NCBI RefSeq assembly: GCF_029892485.1 | Contig: NZ_JARXVG010000001.1 | Location: forward strand, 124,001-188,000 | Source of the DNA: Variovorax boronicumulans | Lineage (GTDB): Bacteria; Pseudomonadota; Gammaproteobacteria; Burkholderiales; Burkholderiaceae_C | DNA: 64,000 bases | Direction: 5' to 3' | Part shown: piece by piece, positions 50,282-61,252 of the stretch | How positions within the stretch are numbered: the stretch's first letter is position 1 | Layout of the letters: the number at the start of each line of letters is the position of its first letter | Notes under the pieces: generated by a model | The model's database searches: none | Told to the model about the DNA's origin: nothing | What the model saw: the letters and a program-made list of their open reading frames with translations, nothing else | Made by a program: the position numbers and the translations under genes

Positions 50282-50910
50282 CAGGCAGAGCGGTAGAGGT
50301 GGTGTTGGTCAATATAGCGTGCAACCGTGGGCGGAACCAGCGAGGAAATGTCCACGCCCAGTGCAGCGCGCCGCCGAATCTCGGTGGCGCTGGTGTCCAT
50401 GGCAGGCAGTTCTAGCGCCTCGAAACGCGCGCCAGCCGGGAGGCTGGGCAGCATTTTCGGATCAAAACGGGCAATGCCGCCCGTCGATAGTGCGCGATAC
50501 GCTACAGAAACGATAGCAATGCCGAGTATAGCCTGCCAGCCGTGCCAGGTCGGCAACGCGCTCGCCTGGTCCGCGCCCATGATCAGGACAAGCTGTGCAC
50601 CGGGCTGTTCTTTCTGCAGTTCGTGCAGCGTGTCCAGCGTGTAGGTCGGGCCATCGCGCAACACTTCGCGGCTGTCGATGACGACCTTGCCCTGCAAGTC
50701 GCCGAAGGCCAGCCGCGTCATCGCGAGGCGGTCTTCCTTCGAGGTGAGCGGGCGGCTCTTGTGCCATGCCTGCCCTGTCGGAATGACATGAAGCTCGGCC
50801 AGATCAAGTTGCGCCAATGCGGCTTCGGCCAGCGCAACGTGCGCGTTGTGCGGCGGATCGAACGCGCCGCCGAAGACGCCGATGCGCGGGGCCTTGCCGG
50901 AAGAACTCAC
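50281..50910 (-). CDS. nadD: Nicotinate-nucleotide adenylyltransferase
   Basis: Adenylates nicotinate mononucleotide in NAD synthesis. 209 residues: nucleotidyltransferase motif [20 protein letters not shown] with the HxxH pair, [16 protein letters not shown], and the C-terminal STRSTEIR-like segment ([14 protein letters not shown]) then [15 protein letters not shown] start at 50910 overlaps the hemF stop (GTGA). Confidence 0.95.
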   Translation of the reverse strand: MSSSGKAPRIGVFGGAFDPPHNAHVALAEAALAQLDLAELHVIPTGQAWHKSRPLTSKEDRLAMTRLAFGDLQGKVVIDSREVLRDGPTYTLDTLHELQKEQPGAQLVLIMGADQASALPTWHGWQAILGIAIVSVAYRALSTGGIARFDPKMLPSLPAGARFEALELPAMDTSATEIRRRAALGVDISSLVPPTVARYIDQHHLYRSA

Positions 50911-51824
50911 AACCAGTCGCGCCGCACGATGAAGTCGCTGTACAGCGCGGCTTCGGGGCTGCCCGGCTCGGGCTGCTGGCGATAGGCCCAGCTTGCGAGC
51001 GGCGGCATCGACAGCAGGATCGATTCGGTGCGTCCGCCCGACTGCAGCCCGAAGTGCGTGCCGCGGTCCCACACGAGATTGAACTCGACGTAGCGGCCGC
51101 GCCGGTACAACTGGAACTCGCGCTCGCGTTCGTCGTAGTGCGTGTGGCGGCGACGTTCGACCAGCGGCAGGTACGCAGGCAGGAAGGCATCGCCGACCGA
51201 GCGGATCAGCGAGAAGCCATTCTCGAAACCGCCCTCGGCGAAATCGTCGAAGAAGATGCCGCCGATGCCGCGCTGCTCGTTGCGGTGCTTCAGGAAGAAA
51301 TACTCGTCGCACCAGGTCTTGAAGCGCGGGTACTTGTCATTCCCGAATGGAGCGAGCGCATCGCGGCACACAGTGTGGAAATGCACCGCGTCTTCCTCGA
51401 AGCCGTAGCACGGCGTCAGGTCCATGCCGCCGCCGAACCAGCAGACCGGCTCACCGCCCTCGGGCAATGCGGCCAGCATGCGCACGTTCATGTGGACGAT
51501 CGGCACGTACGGATTGCGCGGATGGAAAACCAGCGACACGCCCATCGCCTCGAAGGGCGCGCCGGCGAGCTCAGGCCGGTTCTGCGTGGCCGAAGGCGGC
51601 AGCTTGGGGCCGCGCACCTGCGAGAAGCCGCAGCCTGCGCGCTCGAACAACGCCCCGCCTTCGAGGATGCAGGTCAGGCCATTGCCCTGCAGCTGTTCGC
51701 CCGGCGCCTTGTGCCAGGCATCGTGCAGGCCGGTGCCGCCGTCGGCCTTCTCCACCGCCGCGATGATCGACTGCTGCAGTCCGCGCAGGTAGCTGCCGAC
51801 TGCCGCGGGGTTGGTTTGCTGCAT
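50907..51824 (-). CDS. hemF: Oxygen-dependent coproporphyrinogen III oxidase
   Basis: Converts coproporphyrinogen III to protoporphyrinogen IX in haem synthesis, using O2. 305 residues: [60 protein letters not shown] and the C-terminal [20 protein letters not shown] at 51824 touches the purD stop (TGATG). Its presence marks an aerobic haem route. Confidence 0.97.
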   Translation of the reverse strand: MQQTNPAAVGSYLRGLQQSIIAAVEKADGGTGLHDAWHKAPGEQLQGNGLTCILEGGALFERAGCGFSQVRGPKLPPSATQNRPELAGAPFEAMGVSLVFHPRNPYVPIVHMNVRMLAALPEGGEPVCWFGGGMDLTPCYGFEEDAVHFHTVCRDALAPFGNDKYPRFKTWCDEYFFLKHRNEQRGIGGIFFDDFAEGGFENGFSLIRSVGDAFLPAYLPLVERRRHTHYDEREREFQLYRRGRYVEFNLVWDRGTHFGLQSGGRTESILLSMPPLASWAYRQQPEPGSPEAALYSDFIVRRDWL

Positions 51825-53122
51825 CAGGCCTGGGGAGCGTTGCGCGCATGAACTGCGCGGAATCCGATGTCCTTGCGGTATTGCGCGCCATCGAAACGCA
51901 CGCGTGCCGCGACCTCGTAGGCCCGCTGCTGCGCGAGCTTCACGCTGTCTGCCAGCACGGTCACGCAGAGCACGCGGCCGCCGCTGGTCTTGAGTTCGCC
52001 GTCCTGCATGGTCGTTCCGGCATGGAACACCACGGCGTCGGGCGCTTCGGGCGGAATGCCGGTGATGCGGTCGCCTTTGCGCGGCGAGAGCGGATAGCCG
52101 TGCGCCGCCATCACCACGCCGAGCGCGACACGGCGGTCCCACTGCAGCTCGACCTGGTCGAGCGTGCCGTCGGTGGCGTGCCAGAACACTTCGAACAGGT
52201 CGGACTTCAGCCGCATCATGATCGGCTGCGTCTCGGGGTCGCCCATTCGGCAGTTGAATTCGAGCGTCTTCGGATGGCCGGCCGCATCGATCATCAAGCC
52301 GGCGTAGAGGAAGCCGGTGTACGGAATGCCGTCCTTTTCCATGCCGCGGATGGTCGGCAGGATGATCTCGCGCATCGCGCGGGCATGCACCTCGGCCGTG
52401 ACCACAGGCGCTGGCGAATACGCGCCCATGCCGCCGGTGTTGGGGCCTTCGTCGCCGTCGAGCAGGCGCTTGTGGTCCTGGCTGGTGGCCAGCGCGGTGA
52501 CGTTCTTGCCATCGCACAGCACGATGAAGCTGGCTTCTTCGCCCTGCAGGAATTCCTCGATCACCACGCGCGCGCCGCCGTCGTTGTGCGACACGCCGAA
52601 CTTGTTGTCGACCAGCATGAAGTCGACGGCCTCGTGCGCTTCTTCGGCGGTCATCGCCACGACCACGCCCTTGCCCGCGGCCAGGCCGTCGGCCTTGACC
52701 ACAATCGGCGCGCCCTTGGCGTCGATGTAGGCATGCGCTGCCGCGGCATCGGTGAAGGCCTCGTATTCGGCGGTCGGTATCTTGTGGCGCTTCATGAACG
52801 CCTTGGAGAACGCCTTGGAGCTCTCCAGCTGCGCAGCCGCCTGCGTCGGGCCGAAGATGCGCAGGCCGTGCGCGCGGAATTCATCGACCACGCCCGCTGC
52901 GAGCGGCGCCTCGGGGCCGACCACGGTCAGCGAGATCTTTTCCTTGATGGCCCACTCGCGCAGTGCAGCGGGCTCGGTGAGGTCGATGCAGTCGTAGCGC
53001 TCGTCGCTCACGGTGCCGCCGTTGCCCGGCGCCACGTACACGCGGCTCACGCGGCTGGCCTGCGCCAGTCGCCAAGCCAAGGCGTGTTCACGGCCCCCTC
53101 CCCCAATAACCAGTACCTTCAT
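51824..53122 (-). CDS. purD: Phosphoribosylamine-glycine ligase
   Basis: Joins glycine to phosphoribosylamine in purine synthesis. 432 residues of ATP-grasp type: [20 protein letters not shown] start, [74 protein letters not shown] and [16 protein letters not shown]. First gene in the overlapping purD-hemF-nadD-rsfS-rlmH set; pmpR lies 46 bases upstream. Confidence 0.98.
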   Translation of the reverse strand: MKVLVIGGGGREHALAWRLAQASRVSRVYVAPGNGGTVSDERYDCIDLTEPAALREWAIKEKISLTVVGPEAPLAAGVVDEFRAHGLRIFGPTQAAAQLESSKAFSKAFMKRHKIPTAEYEAFTDAAAAHAYIDAKGAPIVVKADGLAAGKGVVVAMTAEEAHEAVDFMLVDNKFGVSHNDGGARVVIEEFLQGEEASFIVLCDGKNVTALATSQDHKRLLDGDEGPNTGGMGAYSPAPVVTAEVHARAMREIILPTIRGMEKDGIPYTGFLYAGLMIDAAGHPKTLEFNCRMGDPETQPIMMRLKSDLFEVFWHATDGTLDQVELQWDRRVALGVVMAAHGYPLSPRKGDRITGIPPEAPDAVVFHAGTTMQDGELKTSGGRVLCVTVLADSVKLAQQRAYEVAARVRFDGAQYRKDIGFRAVHARNAPQA

Positions 53123-53168
53123 TCGTGGGCCTTCTTCATTCGCTGTGGATCAATGTTCATTCATTCGC

Positions 53169-53894
53169 TCATTCGGAGAGCGAGGCGTTGTGATAGACGG
53201 CCTGCACGTCGTCCAAGTCTTCCAGCACGTCGAGCAGTTTCTGCATCTTCGCGGCATCCTCGCCGGCCACATCCACGGTGTTCTCGGCGCGCATGGTGAC
53301 TTCGGCCACCTCCGGCTTGAGGCCGGCGGCTTCGAGCGCGTTCTTGACGGCTTCGAATTCGAGGGCGGCGGTGATCACCTCGATGGCGCCGTCGTCGTCG
53401 GTCACGACGTCTTCGGCACCCGCTTCGAGTGCCACTTCCATCACCTTGTCTTCATCGGTGCCGGGCGCAAAGATGATCTGGCCGCAGTGCTTGAACTGGA
53501 AGGCCACCGAGCCTTCGGTGCCCATGTTGCCGCCGTGCTTGGAGAAGGCGTGGCGCACTTCGGCCACGGTGCGCACGCGGTTGTCGGTCATGGTGTCGAC
53601 GATGATCGCCGCGCCGCCGATGCCGTACCCCTCGTAACGAATTTCTTCGTAGTTGACGCCTTCGAGGTTGCCGGTGGCCTTGTCGATGTTGCGCTTGACC
53701 GTGTCGATCGGCAGATTGACCGCCTTGGCCTTCTCGACCGCCAGCCGCAGGCGGGGGTTGGCGCTGAGGTCGCCGCCGCCGGCACGGGCGGCCACGGTGA
53801 TTTCACGGATGGCGCGGGTCCAGAGCTTGCCGCGCTTTTCGTCCTGGCGGCCCTTGCGGTGCTGGATGTTTGCCCATTTGCTGTGTCCGGCCAT
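53169..53894 (-). CDS. YebC/PmpR family translation or transcription factor
   Basis: 241 residues with the full YebC signature: [78 protein letters not shown] and acidic C-terminus. Family members were described as regulators (PmpR) and more recently as ribosome-associated factors for proline-rich stalls. Divergent from the UbiE-like gene with 117 bases between starts. Confidence 0.95.
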   Translation of the reverse strand: MAGHSKWANIQHRKGRQDEKRGKLWTRAIREITVAARAGGGDLSANPRLRLAVEKAKAVNLPIDTVKRNIDKATGNLEGVNYEEIRYEGYGIGGAAIIVDTMTDNRVRTVAEVRHAFSKHGGNMGTEGSVAFQFKHCGQIIFAPGTDEDKVMEVALEAGAEDVVTDDDGAIEVITAALEFEAVKNALEAAGLKPEVAEVTMRAENTVDVAGEDAAKMQKLLDVLEDLDDVQAVYHNASLSE

Positions 53895-53999
53895 GGCTTT
53901 CTATCTCGCTGTCTTGTGTTTTCAAAGCAAGCTGCGAGTTTACTGTCCGGCGCGCGCAACGCCCGCAGGGCGGCCCGATTTCGGGCCTGGGCTTTTGGC

Positions 54000-54005
54000 G
54001 ATAAT
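54000..54005 (+). promoter_or_regulatory. -10 box immediately before the UbiE-like gene
   Basis: GATAAT with 6 bases between it and the ATG at 54012, no Shine-Dalgarno sequence. Fits a leaderless transcript. Confidence 0.5.
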
Positions 54006-54011
54006 CCGCCG

Positions 54012-54800
54012 ATGACGCCATCGCCTACCGTCGGCAAAGGGAATCCCGACACCCTCGCGCCCCACGCGCCCCTTCCGCTGTATTACAACAATGAGGTAGA
54101 GCACCAGGCATTTCTTCGCCGCATCTTCGACAGCACCGCGGCGGACTACGACCGCATCGAGGCCGTGCTCGCTTTCGGCACCGGCCCCTCGTACCGCCGC
54201 GCTGCACTGCAGCAAGCCGGGCTGGCCGCCGGCGCGCAGGTGCTCGACGTGGGCATCGGCACCGGCCTCGTGGCGCGCGAGGCGCTCAAGATCATCGGCC
54301 CCACGGGGAAACTCACCGGCGTCGACCCCAGCGTCGGCATGATGGACCAGGTCAAGCTGCCCGGCGTCGAGTTGCTGCAAGGCGTGGCCGAGGCCCTGCC
54401 CCGCCCCGACGCCAGCTGCGACTTCGTGAGCATGGGCTATGCCATGCGCCACATCAGCGACGTGGCAGCCGCCTTCAACGAATTCCATCGCGTGCTGCGA
54501 ACGGGCGGGCGCGTGATCGTGCTCGAAATCACCAAGCCCGAGGGCCGCATCGCGACGGCGCTGCTCAAGGGCTACATGCGCGCCGTGGTGCCGCTGATCG
54601 CGCGCGTGGTCGGCCGCCAGCGCAACACATCCGAACTGTGGCGCTACTACTGGGACACCATCGAGGCCTGCATTCCGCCCGAACGGGTGATGCAGGCACT
54701 GGGCGATGCGGGCTTCACCGAGGTGCGCCGCCACCCGAGCCTGGGCGTCTTTTCTTCCTACACCGCCCGCAAACCAGAACAGATCGCTGAGAAGGTGTGA
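54012..54800 (+). CDS. UbiE/COQ5-like SAM-dependent methyltransferase
   Basis: 262-residue class I methyltransferase: SAM motif VLDVGIGTGLVAREALKII near residue 78, TGVDPSVGMMDQV, a UbiE-like GYAMRHISDVAAAFNEFHRV and LEITKPEGRIATALLKGYM, then WRYYWDTIEACIPPERVMQA. It departs from canonical UbiE in several positions, for example lacking the G-x-R-N-V-T segment, so a role in ubiquinone synthesis is possible but not assured. The next gene on the strand is a chorismatase, which makes hydroxybenzoates; the two may act on the same aromatic product. Confidence 0.8.
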   Translation: MTPSPTVGKGNPDTLAPHAPLPLYYNNEVEHQAFLRRIFDSTAADYDRIEAVLAFGTGPSYRRAALQQAGLAAGAQVLDVGIGTGLVAREALKIIGPTGKLTGVDPSVGMMDQVKLPGVELLQGVAEALPRPDASCDFVSMGYAMRHISDVAAAFNEFHRVLRTGGRVIVLEITKPEGRIATALLKGYMRAVVPLIARVVGRQRNTSELWRYYWDTIEACIPPERVMQALGDAGFTEVRRHPSLGVFSSYTARKPEQIAEKV

Positions 54801-54823
54801 ACGAATCCGCCATGCCCGCTCAT

Positions 54824-54916
54824 CCCGCCCAAGCACACCCGCTCGGCGTTGCAAATGCTCGCCATAGCCCGAGCTATGGCTGCGCTTTGCGCCTTGATCG
54901 GGCGCGCCTGGGCGGG
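54824..54916. repeat. REP-like nested palindrome
   Basis: Outer arms CCCGCCCA (54824-54831) and TGGGCGGG (54909-54916); middle arms GCAAA (54851-54855) and TTTGC (54886-54890); core GCCATAGC and GCTATGGC around a CCGA loop (54861-54880). Lies between the methyltransferase and chorismatase genes. No T tract, so it is not a standard terminator. Confidence 0.65.
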
Positions 54917-54958
54917 CTGCTCGGACACGCCGAATTCATTCCCACCTTCTAAGGCCGC

Positions 54959-55999
54959 TTGACAGTGCGAGTTCAGGACGACATCTCTTCTTCCCATCTG
55001 CGCGTCGAGCGCCTTTCGCTGGCGGACAGCCTGGCACTGGCCACCGACGGCAAAGCGCCCTTCGCAGCCCTCGGCTACGGCACGCCGCACAGCGTGGCAT
55101 GGATGCCGACCGTCAATGCGCGCGTGCTGTCGTCGCACGGCGCCATGGCCGATGTGTGGCATGTGACAGGCACGCACATCGAGTCGGGCACGACCGGCAT
55201 CGCGCGCTGGCGCACCGACGGGCAATGGCTGCTTGGCGCCATCGATCTCGACGAAACCACCGAGAAGCAGGGCCTCGCCGAACTCGCGCACCGCGCCTAC
55301 CGCGATCTCTTCAAGACGCTCGAGCAGGCCGGCACGCCGCACCTGCAGCGCATCTGGAACTACCTGCCGCAGATCAACGCGGATGGCGGCGGCCTGGAGC
55401 GCTACCGCCAGTTCAACCTCGGCCGGCAGGAGGCCTTCTTCGAAGCCGGCCGCGCCGCGTTCGAGGGTGCGCCCGCGGCGTGCGCGCTGGGCATTCACCA
55501 GGGCATGCTGTCGATCCGCTTTCTTGCGGGCCAGGCGGCACCGCTGCCTGTCGAAAACCCGCGGCAGGTCTCGGCCTACCGCTATCCCGAAACCTACGGG
55601 CCGCGTTCGCCGACCTTCTCGCGTGCCGCACTGTCGGACATCGGCGATGGCAACATCGCGCTTTTCATTTCCGGCACCGCGAGCATCGTCGGGCACGAAA
55701 CGCAGCATCACGGCGACGTGCACGAACAGACGCGCGAAACGCTGCGCAACCTGCAAGCCGTGATCGCCGCCGCCAACGAGCGTGTCACCGCAAGCTTCTC
55801 GCTCGCGGAGCTCGATTGCGTGGTGTACGTGCGCCACCCGTCGGACACCGAGGCGGTGCGCAGTGAAATCGAAAGCGCGCTAGGCGCCGACGCTCCGATG
55901 GTTCGCCATGCGGTGTACCTGGAAGCCGACATCTGCCGCAGCGATCTGCTGGTCGAGATCGAGGCCCACACGGTCGCTGCCGGACGGCTGCAGGCCTGA
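54959..55999 (+). CDS. Chorismatase family protein (FkbO/Hyg5/XanB2-like)
   Basis: 346 residues. Enzymes of this family hydrolyse chorismate to 3-hydroxybenzoate, 4-hydroxybenzoate or dihydroxycyclohexadiene carboxylate; XanB2 supplies 3-HBA for xanthomonadin and 4-HBA for ubiquinone. Recognised from the C-terminal half: LFISGTASIVGHETQHHGD, VHEQTRETLRNLQAVIAAAN and a YjgF-like fold to ALGADAPMVRHAVYLEADI, plus AYRYPETYGPRSPTFSRA in the middle. Often annotated as pteridine-dependent deoxygenase. Start taken at TTG 54959, 4 bases after TAAGG; GTG at 54965 is an alternative. Product type cannot be read from sequence. Confidence 0.82.
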   Translation: MTVRVQDDISSSHLRVERLSLADSLALATDGKAPFAALGYGTPHSVAWMPTVNARVLSSHGAMADVWHVTGTHIESGTTGIARWRTDGQWLLGAIDLDETTEKQGLAELAHRAYRDLFKTLEQAGTPHLQRIWNYLPQINADGGGLERYRQFNLGRQEAFFEAGRAAFEGAPAACALGIHQGMLSIRFLAGQAAPLPVENPRQVSAYRYPETYGPRSPTFSRAALSDIGDGNIALFISGTASIVGHETQHHGDVHEQTRETLRNLQAVIAAANERVTASFSLAELDCVVYVRHPSDTEAVRSEIESALGADAPMVRHAVYLEADICRSDLLVEIEAHTVAAGRLQA

Positions 56000-56047
56000 G
56001 CCGCGACTCGCTCGCTTGATCGACCGGGGCCGACCATTCACTCATCA

Positions 56048-56848
56048 ATGATGACCCGCGTGCTGCGCATTCTCTGGGCGATCCCGCTCGCGCTGATGCT
56101 CTACGCACTGCTGCTGTTCCTCGGCCTGATTTCGCTGGGCTGGAATTTCGTCGCGATGCTGCTTTATCCGGTGATGCCGGTGGCGCCCGCGCGCACACTG
56201 GGGCGCATGACGATCGCCTTTGCCTACCGCATGTTCTGGTGGCTCGCCTCCGTGACCGGCATGATGCGCATCGACGCCGCCTGCCTGGACCCGATGCGCA
56301 ACGAGCCCGGCGTGATCTTCGTGGCCAACCATCCGACGATGCTCGATGCGCTGCTGCTGGTGGCGCGCCTGCCGCGCAGCGCCTGCATCATGAAGGCGGA
56401 CCTGCTGCGCAACATCTTCCTCGGCGCGGGAGCCCGGCTGGCCCGCTACATCAGCAACGAATCGGCGCGGATGATGGTGCGGCTGGCAGTGAACGACCTG
56501 CGCAACGGCGGCCAGTTGGTGATCTTTCCCGAGGGCACGCGCACCGTGACGCCGCCGCTCAACCCGTTTCGGCCCGGCGTGACGCTGATCGCCAAGCTGG
56601 CGCAGGCGCCGATCCAGACTGTGTTCATCGACACCGATTCGCCGTATCTCAGCAAGGGCTGGCCGCTGTGGCGCGTGCCGCCGCTGCCGGTCGTGTTCAC
56701 CCTGCGGCTGGGCCAGCGCTTTTCGCCGACGCCCGACAGCAACATCCTGCAGGCCGACCTCGAACAATACTTTCGCCATAATATGGAACAGCGCGCAACC
56801 GACGCGTCCCCCGAATGCCAGACGCCTCGCGCACCCACCTTGTCCTGA
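56048..56848 (+). CDS. Lysophospholipid acyltransferase-family (PlsC-like) protein
   Basis: 266 residues: two N-terminal spans (RILWAIPLALMLYALLLFLG and FVAMLLYPVMPVA), then a PlsC domain with acyl-acceptor motif NHPTMLDALL near residue 95 and FPEGTRTVTPP near residue 160. Enzymes of this type acylate glycerol phosphates or, in aryl-polyene loci, the polyene anchor. It overlaps the glycosyltransferase gene by 34 bases, so the two are coupled. Confidence 0.87.
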   Translation: MMTRVLRILWAIPLALMLYALLLFLGLISLGWNFVAMLLYPVMPVAPARTLGRMTIAFAYRMFWWLASVTGMMRIDAACLDPMRNEPGVIFVANHPTMLDALLLVARLPRSACIMKADLLRNIFLGAGARLARYISNESARMMVRLAVNDLRNGGQLVIFPEGTRTVTPPLNPFRPGVTLIAKLAQAPIQTVFIDTDSPYLSKGWPLWRVPPLPVVFTLRLGQRFSPTPDSNILQADLEQYFRHNMEQRATDASPECQTPRAPTLS

Positions 56849-57591
56849 TCCCCAGCTACAACGCGGGCGAACGCCTGTTCTCGACGGTCGAGGGCGCGCG
56901 TGCGCAATGGAACCCGGTGTGGGTGGTGGTCGACGGCAGCGACGACGGCACGGGCGAGCGGCTGCAGCAGATGGCGGCCACCGATCCGGGGCTGCGCGTG
57001 TGGGTGCTGCCGCAGAACCAGGGCAAGGGCGCGGCCGTGCTCCACGGGTTGCGCATGGCAAAGGACGCCGGGTTCACGCATGCGCTGACGATGGATTCCG
57101 ACGGGCAGCATCCTGCGGATCTCATCCCCTCCTTCATGCAAGCCTCGCTGGCCCGGCCCGAGACGATGGTGCTGGGGCGGCCCGTGTTCGACGCCAGTGC
57201 ACCGCTGTTGCGGGTGCGCGGGCGTCGCGTGTCGAATGGATGGACGCAGCTGGAGACGCTGTTCGCGGGGATCGGGGATTCGCTCTACGGGTTTCGGGTC
57301 TATCCCATTGTTGATCTGATTGCCGTGATGGCGCGGCAGCCGTGGATGCGGCGATTCGACTTCGATACCGAAGCCGTGGTGCGGCTGGCCTGGCGCGGCG
57401 TCAAGCCGGTGAACATCGATGCGCCGGTGAAGTACTTGACCGCCGAGGAAGGCGGGGTTTCGCACTTCCGGTATGGGCGGGACAACGTGTTGCTGACGTG
57501 GATGCATGCCCGGTTGATGGTCGAGTTCGTCTTGCGGCTGCCCGGGCTTTTGATTCGCAAGCTGCGAGGGGTGCCGCCTTTTCAGAGGTAG
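56815..57591 (+). CDS. Family 2 glycosyltransferase
   Basis: 258 residues, GT-A fold: HLVLIPSYNAGERLFSTVEG at the start, VVDGSDDGTGERLQQM, a DxD-type motif in LTMDSDGQHPADLIP near residue 105, and a C-terminal segment with FDFDTEAVVRLAWRGVKPVN. A hydrophobic/basic end (VEFVLRLPGLLIRKLRG) suggests membrane contact. Paired with the acyltransferase upstream; the acceptor is unknown. A long palindrome follows 24 bases after the stop. Confidence 0.87.
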   Translation: MPDASRTHLVLIPSYNAGERLFSTVEGARAQWNPVWVVVDGSDDGTGERLQQMAATDPGLRVWVLPQNQGKGAAVLHGLRMAKDAGFTHALTMDSDGQHPADLIPSFMQASLARPETMVLGRPVFDASAPLLRVRGRRVSNGWTQLETLFAGIGDSLYGFRVYPIVDLIAVMARQPWMRRFDFDTEAVVRLAWRGVKPVNIDAPVKYLTAEEGGVSHFRYGRDNVLLTWMHARLMVEFVLRLPGLLIRKLRGVPPFQR

Positions 57592-57614
57592 CGCTTCTTT
57601 TGGTGGGGCGCGCC

Positions 57615-57794
57615 CGGTAGGCGGTGCGGCGCAGTTGGCCCCACTGTGCCGGCCCTTCGGGCTTCCCTGCGGCGCTCGCGTTTCGCGGGGTCTCGCAGAA
57701 CTCGCCTGCGGCTCAAACAGCTGCGAGCCCTGATCCGCGAAACGCTGTGCTCCTCGGCGGCACAGAGGGGCCAACTGCGCCGCACCGCCTACCG
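57615..57794. repeat. 180-base nested palindromic element
   Basis: The outer arms 57615-57653 and 57756-57794 are inverted copies over about 39 bases with two mismatches (27 or more consecutive matches from the outside). Inside are two further perfect pairs: GCGTTTCGCGG (57678-57688) with CCGCGAAACGC (57735-57745), and CTCGCAG (57692-57698) with CTGCGAG (57721-57727). Both strands therefore carry near-identical reading frames. It fills most of the 300-base gap between the convergent glycosyltransferase and efflux genes. It could be a MITE-like or REP-type element. Confidence 0.85.
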
Positions 57795-57824
57795 AGCGCT
57801 GGTCGTGGATTTGAGGCCGTCGCC

Positions 57825-57860
57825 CTCACCCCTGCCCTCTTTCCTGAGGGAGAGGGAGCA
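57825..57860. repeat. Short GC-rich hairpin repeat
   Basis: CCCTCT (57835-57840) pairs with AGAGGG (57851-57856), in a C-T-rich/G-A-rich setting typical of intergenic hairpin repeats in high-GC genomes. No T tract. Confidence 0.4.
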
Positions 57861-57891
57861 AGACGCCCGGGTTCGGGTCTGCTGTCTCTAT

Positions 57892-59269
57892 TTATTCGAC
57901 GGCCGCGCCGCCCAACGCCTTGTAGAGCGTCATCGTGGCGTTGAGCTGGTTCAACCTGTTGAGGGCCAGCGACACTTCCGCCGAACGGCGTCGGTCCTTG
58001 GCATCGAGCACGGGTTGCAACGCCGTCGCACCAGCGCGGTAGCGCACCTCGGACAGTTTCTCCGCGCGCTGTGCCTGCTGCAGCGCCACGACCAGCTTCT
58101 CGCTCTCGTCACGCAACTGGGTGCGCGACGACAAGGCGTTCTCTACTTCGGACAACGCCGTAAAAAGCGATTGGCGGAACCCGAGCACCGCCTCTTCGTA
58201 CTGCGTTTGCGAGACGGCCACCGTCAGTCGCGCGGTGTTCCATTGCAGGAACGGCAACGCCAGCCCGGCGCCCAGCGTAGCGATCGGGTTCTTCAACAGC
58301 TCGCCCAGCGCCGTGCTCGACGTGCCGAGTGAACCGGTCAGGCTCAGCGTCGGGTAGAAGCTGGTCCGCGTCGCATCGACGTTTGCCAGCGATCCGCGCA
58401 GGCGCTGCTCGGCGGCGCGCAGGTCGGGACGGCGGCCCAGCAGGCTCGCGGGCAGGCCGGCGTCGATCGTGGGCAGGTCGATGTTCGGCAGTTGCGAAGG
58501 CTCTTGCGCCGCGGTTTCGGGCGGCCGGTCGAAGAGGATCGCCAAGGCATTGCGCGCCTCGACGCGCTGTTGCAGCAGCTGTGTGTGCGCCGCCTCCTGG
58601 CCCGCGAGGTTCTGGCCGGCCTGCGCGACATCGAGGCCCGACACCGCCCCCGCCGCGTACTTGGCGCGCACCAGCGCAAGGATGCGGCGTGCGTCTTCCA
58701 TGCCCGCTTCGCTCAGCACGATCCGTTGGTTCAGATAGCCCACTTGCCAGTAAAGGCCCGCCGTCGTGCCCACCAGCGAGAGCGCCGTGGCTTGCCGGTC
58801 GGACTCGGTGGCTTTCAGTTCCCACTCTGCGGCATTGCGCTGCGCCGACAAGCGGCCCCACAGGTCGAGTTCATAGCTCAGCGTCACCAGCGACGCCGAG
58901 TTCGACCCGGCCACGCCGCCGCGCTTCAGGTCGTAGCTTCGACCCGTGCTGGCCTGTGCCACCACGCCCGGCGTGAGGTTGGTGTTTGCCAAGCCTGCCT
59001 GCAGTTGCGCGCGCTGCACGCGGACGCCGGCCGCGGCGAGGTTGTTGTTGGTGCGCAACGCATCGTCGATCAACGCGTCGAGTTGCGGGTCGTTGAACGC
59101 GTTCCACCAGCGGGCCGGGAACACCGCGGCTGCGCCCGGTGTGCCCGTCTGCGGTTGCTGCCATGCCTGCGGCATCTCCAGCGGCCGCTGCTCGCGCCGC
59201 TCCGGCTGGAACAGCGTGCAGCCGCCCAGCGCCAGCGCCGCGGCGAGCGCTCCAAGGGCAAGGCGCGCG

Positions 59270-59277
<8 letters not shown>
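57892..59277 (-). CDS. Outer-membrane efflux lipoprotein (NodT/OprM type)
   Basis: Outer-membrane channel of a tripartite pump, partner of MacA-MacB. 461 residues: lipoprotein signal ending ALALGGCTLF, then two OEP repeats (PARWWNAFNDPQLDALIDDA, LSYELDLWGRLSAQRNAAEW, RRPDLRAAEQRLRGSLANVD, LTGSLGTSSTALGELL). I chose the GTG at 59277, overlapping the macB stop by 8 bases; an ATG at 59313 is possible. Convergent with the palindromic element and glycosyltransferase gene. Confidence 0.9.

Positions 59278-61248
<1,971 letters not shown>

Positions 61249-61252
<4 letters not shown>

Noticed and set aside
54012..57591. Calling a complete aryl-polyene biosynthetic cluster
   Set aside because: Ketosynthases, acyl carrier proteins, dehydratases and the exporter are all missing, so only a partial resemblance can be claimed.
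57624..58332. Several open frames crossing the 57.6 kb palindrome
   Set aside because: They result from the palindrome being open on both strands and run into the antisense of the efflux lipoprotein gene; no start signals.
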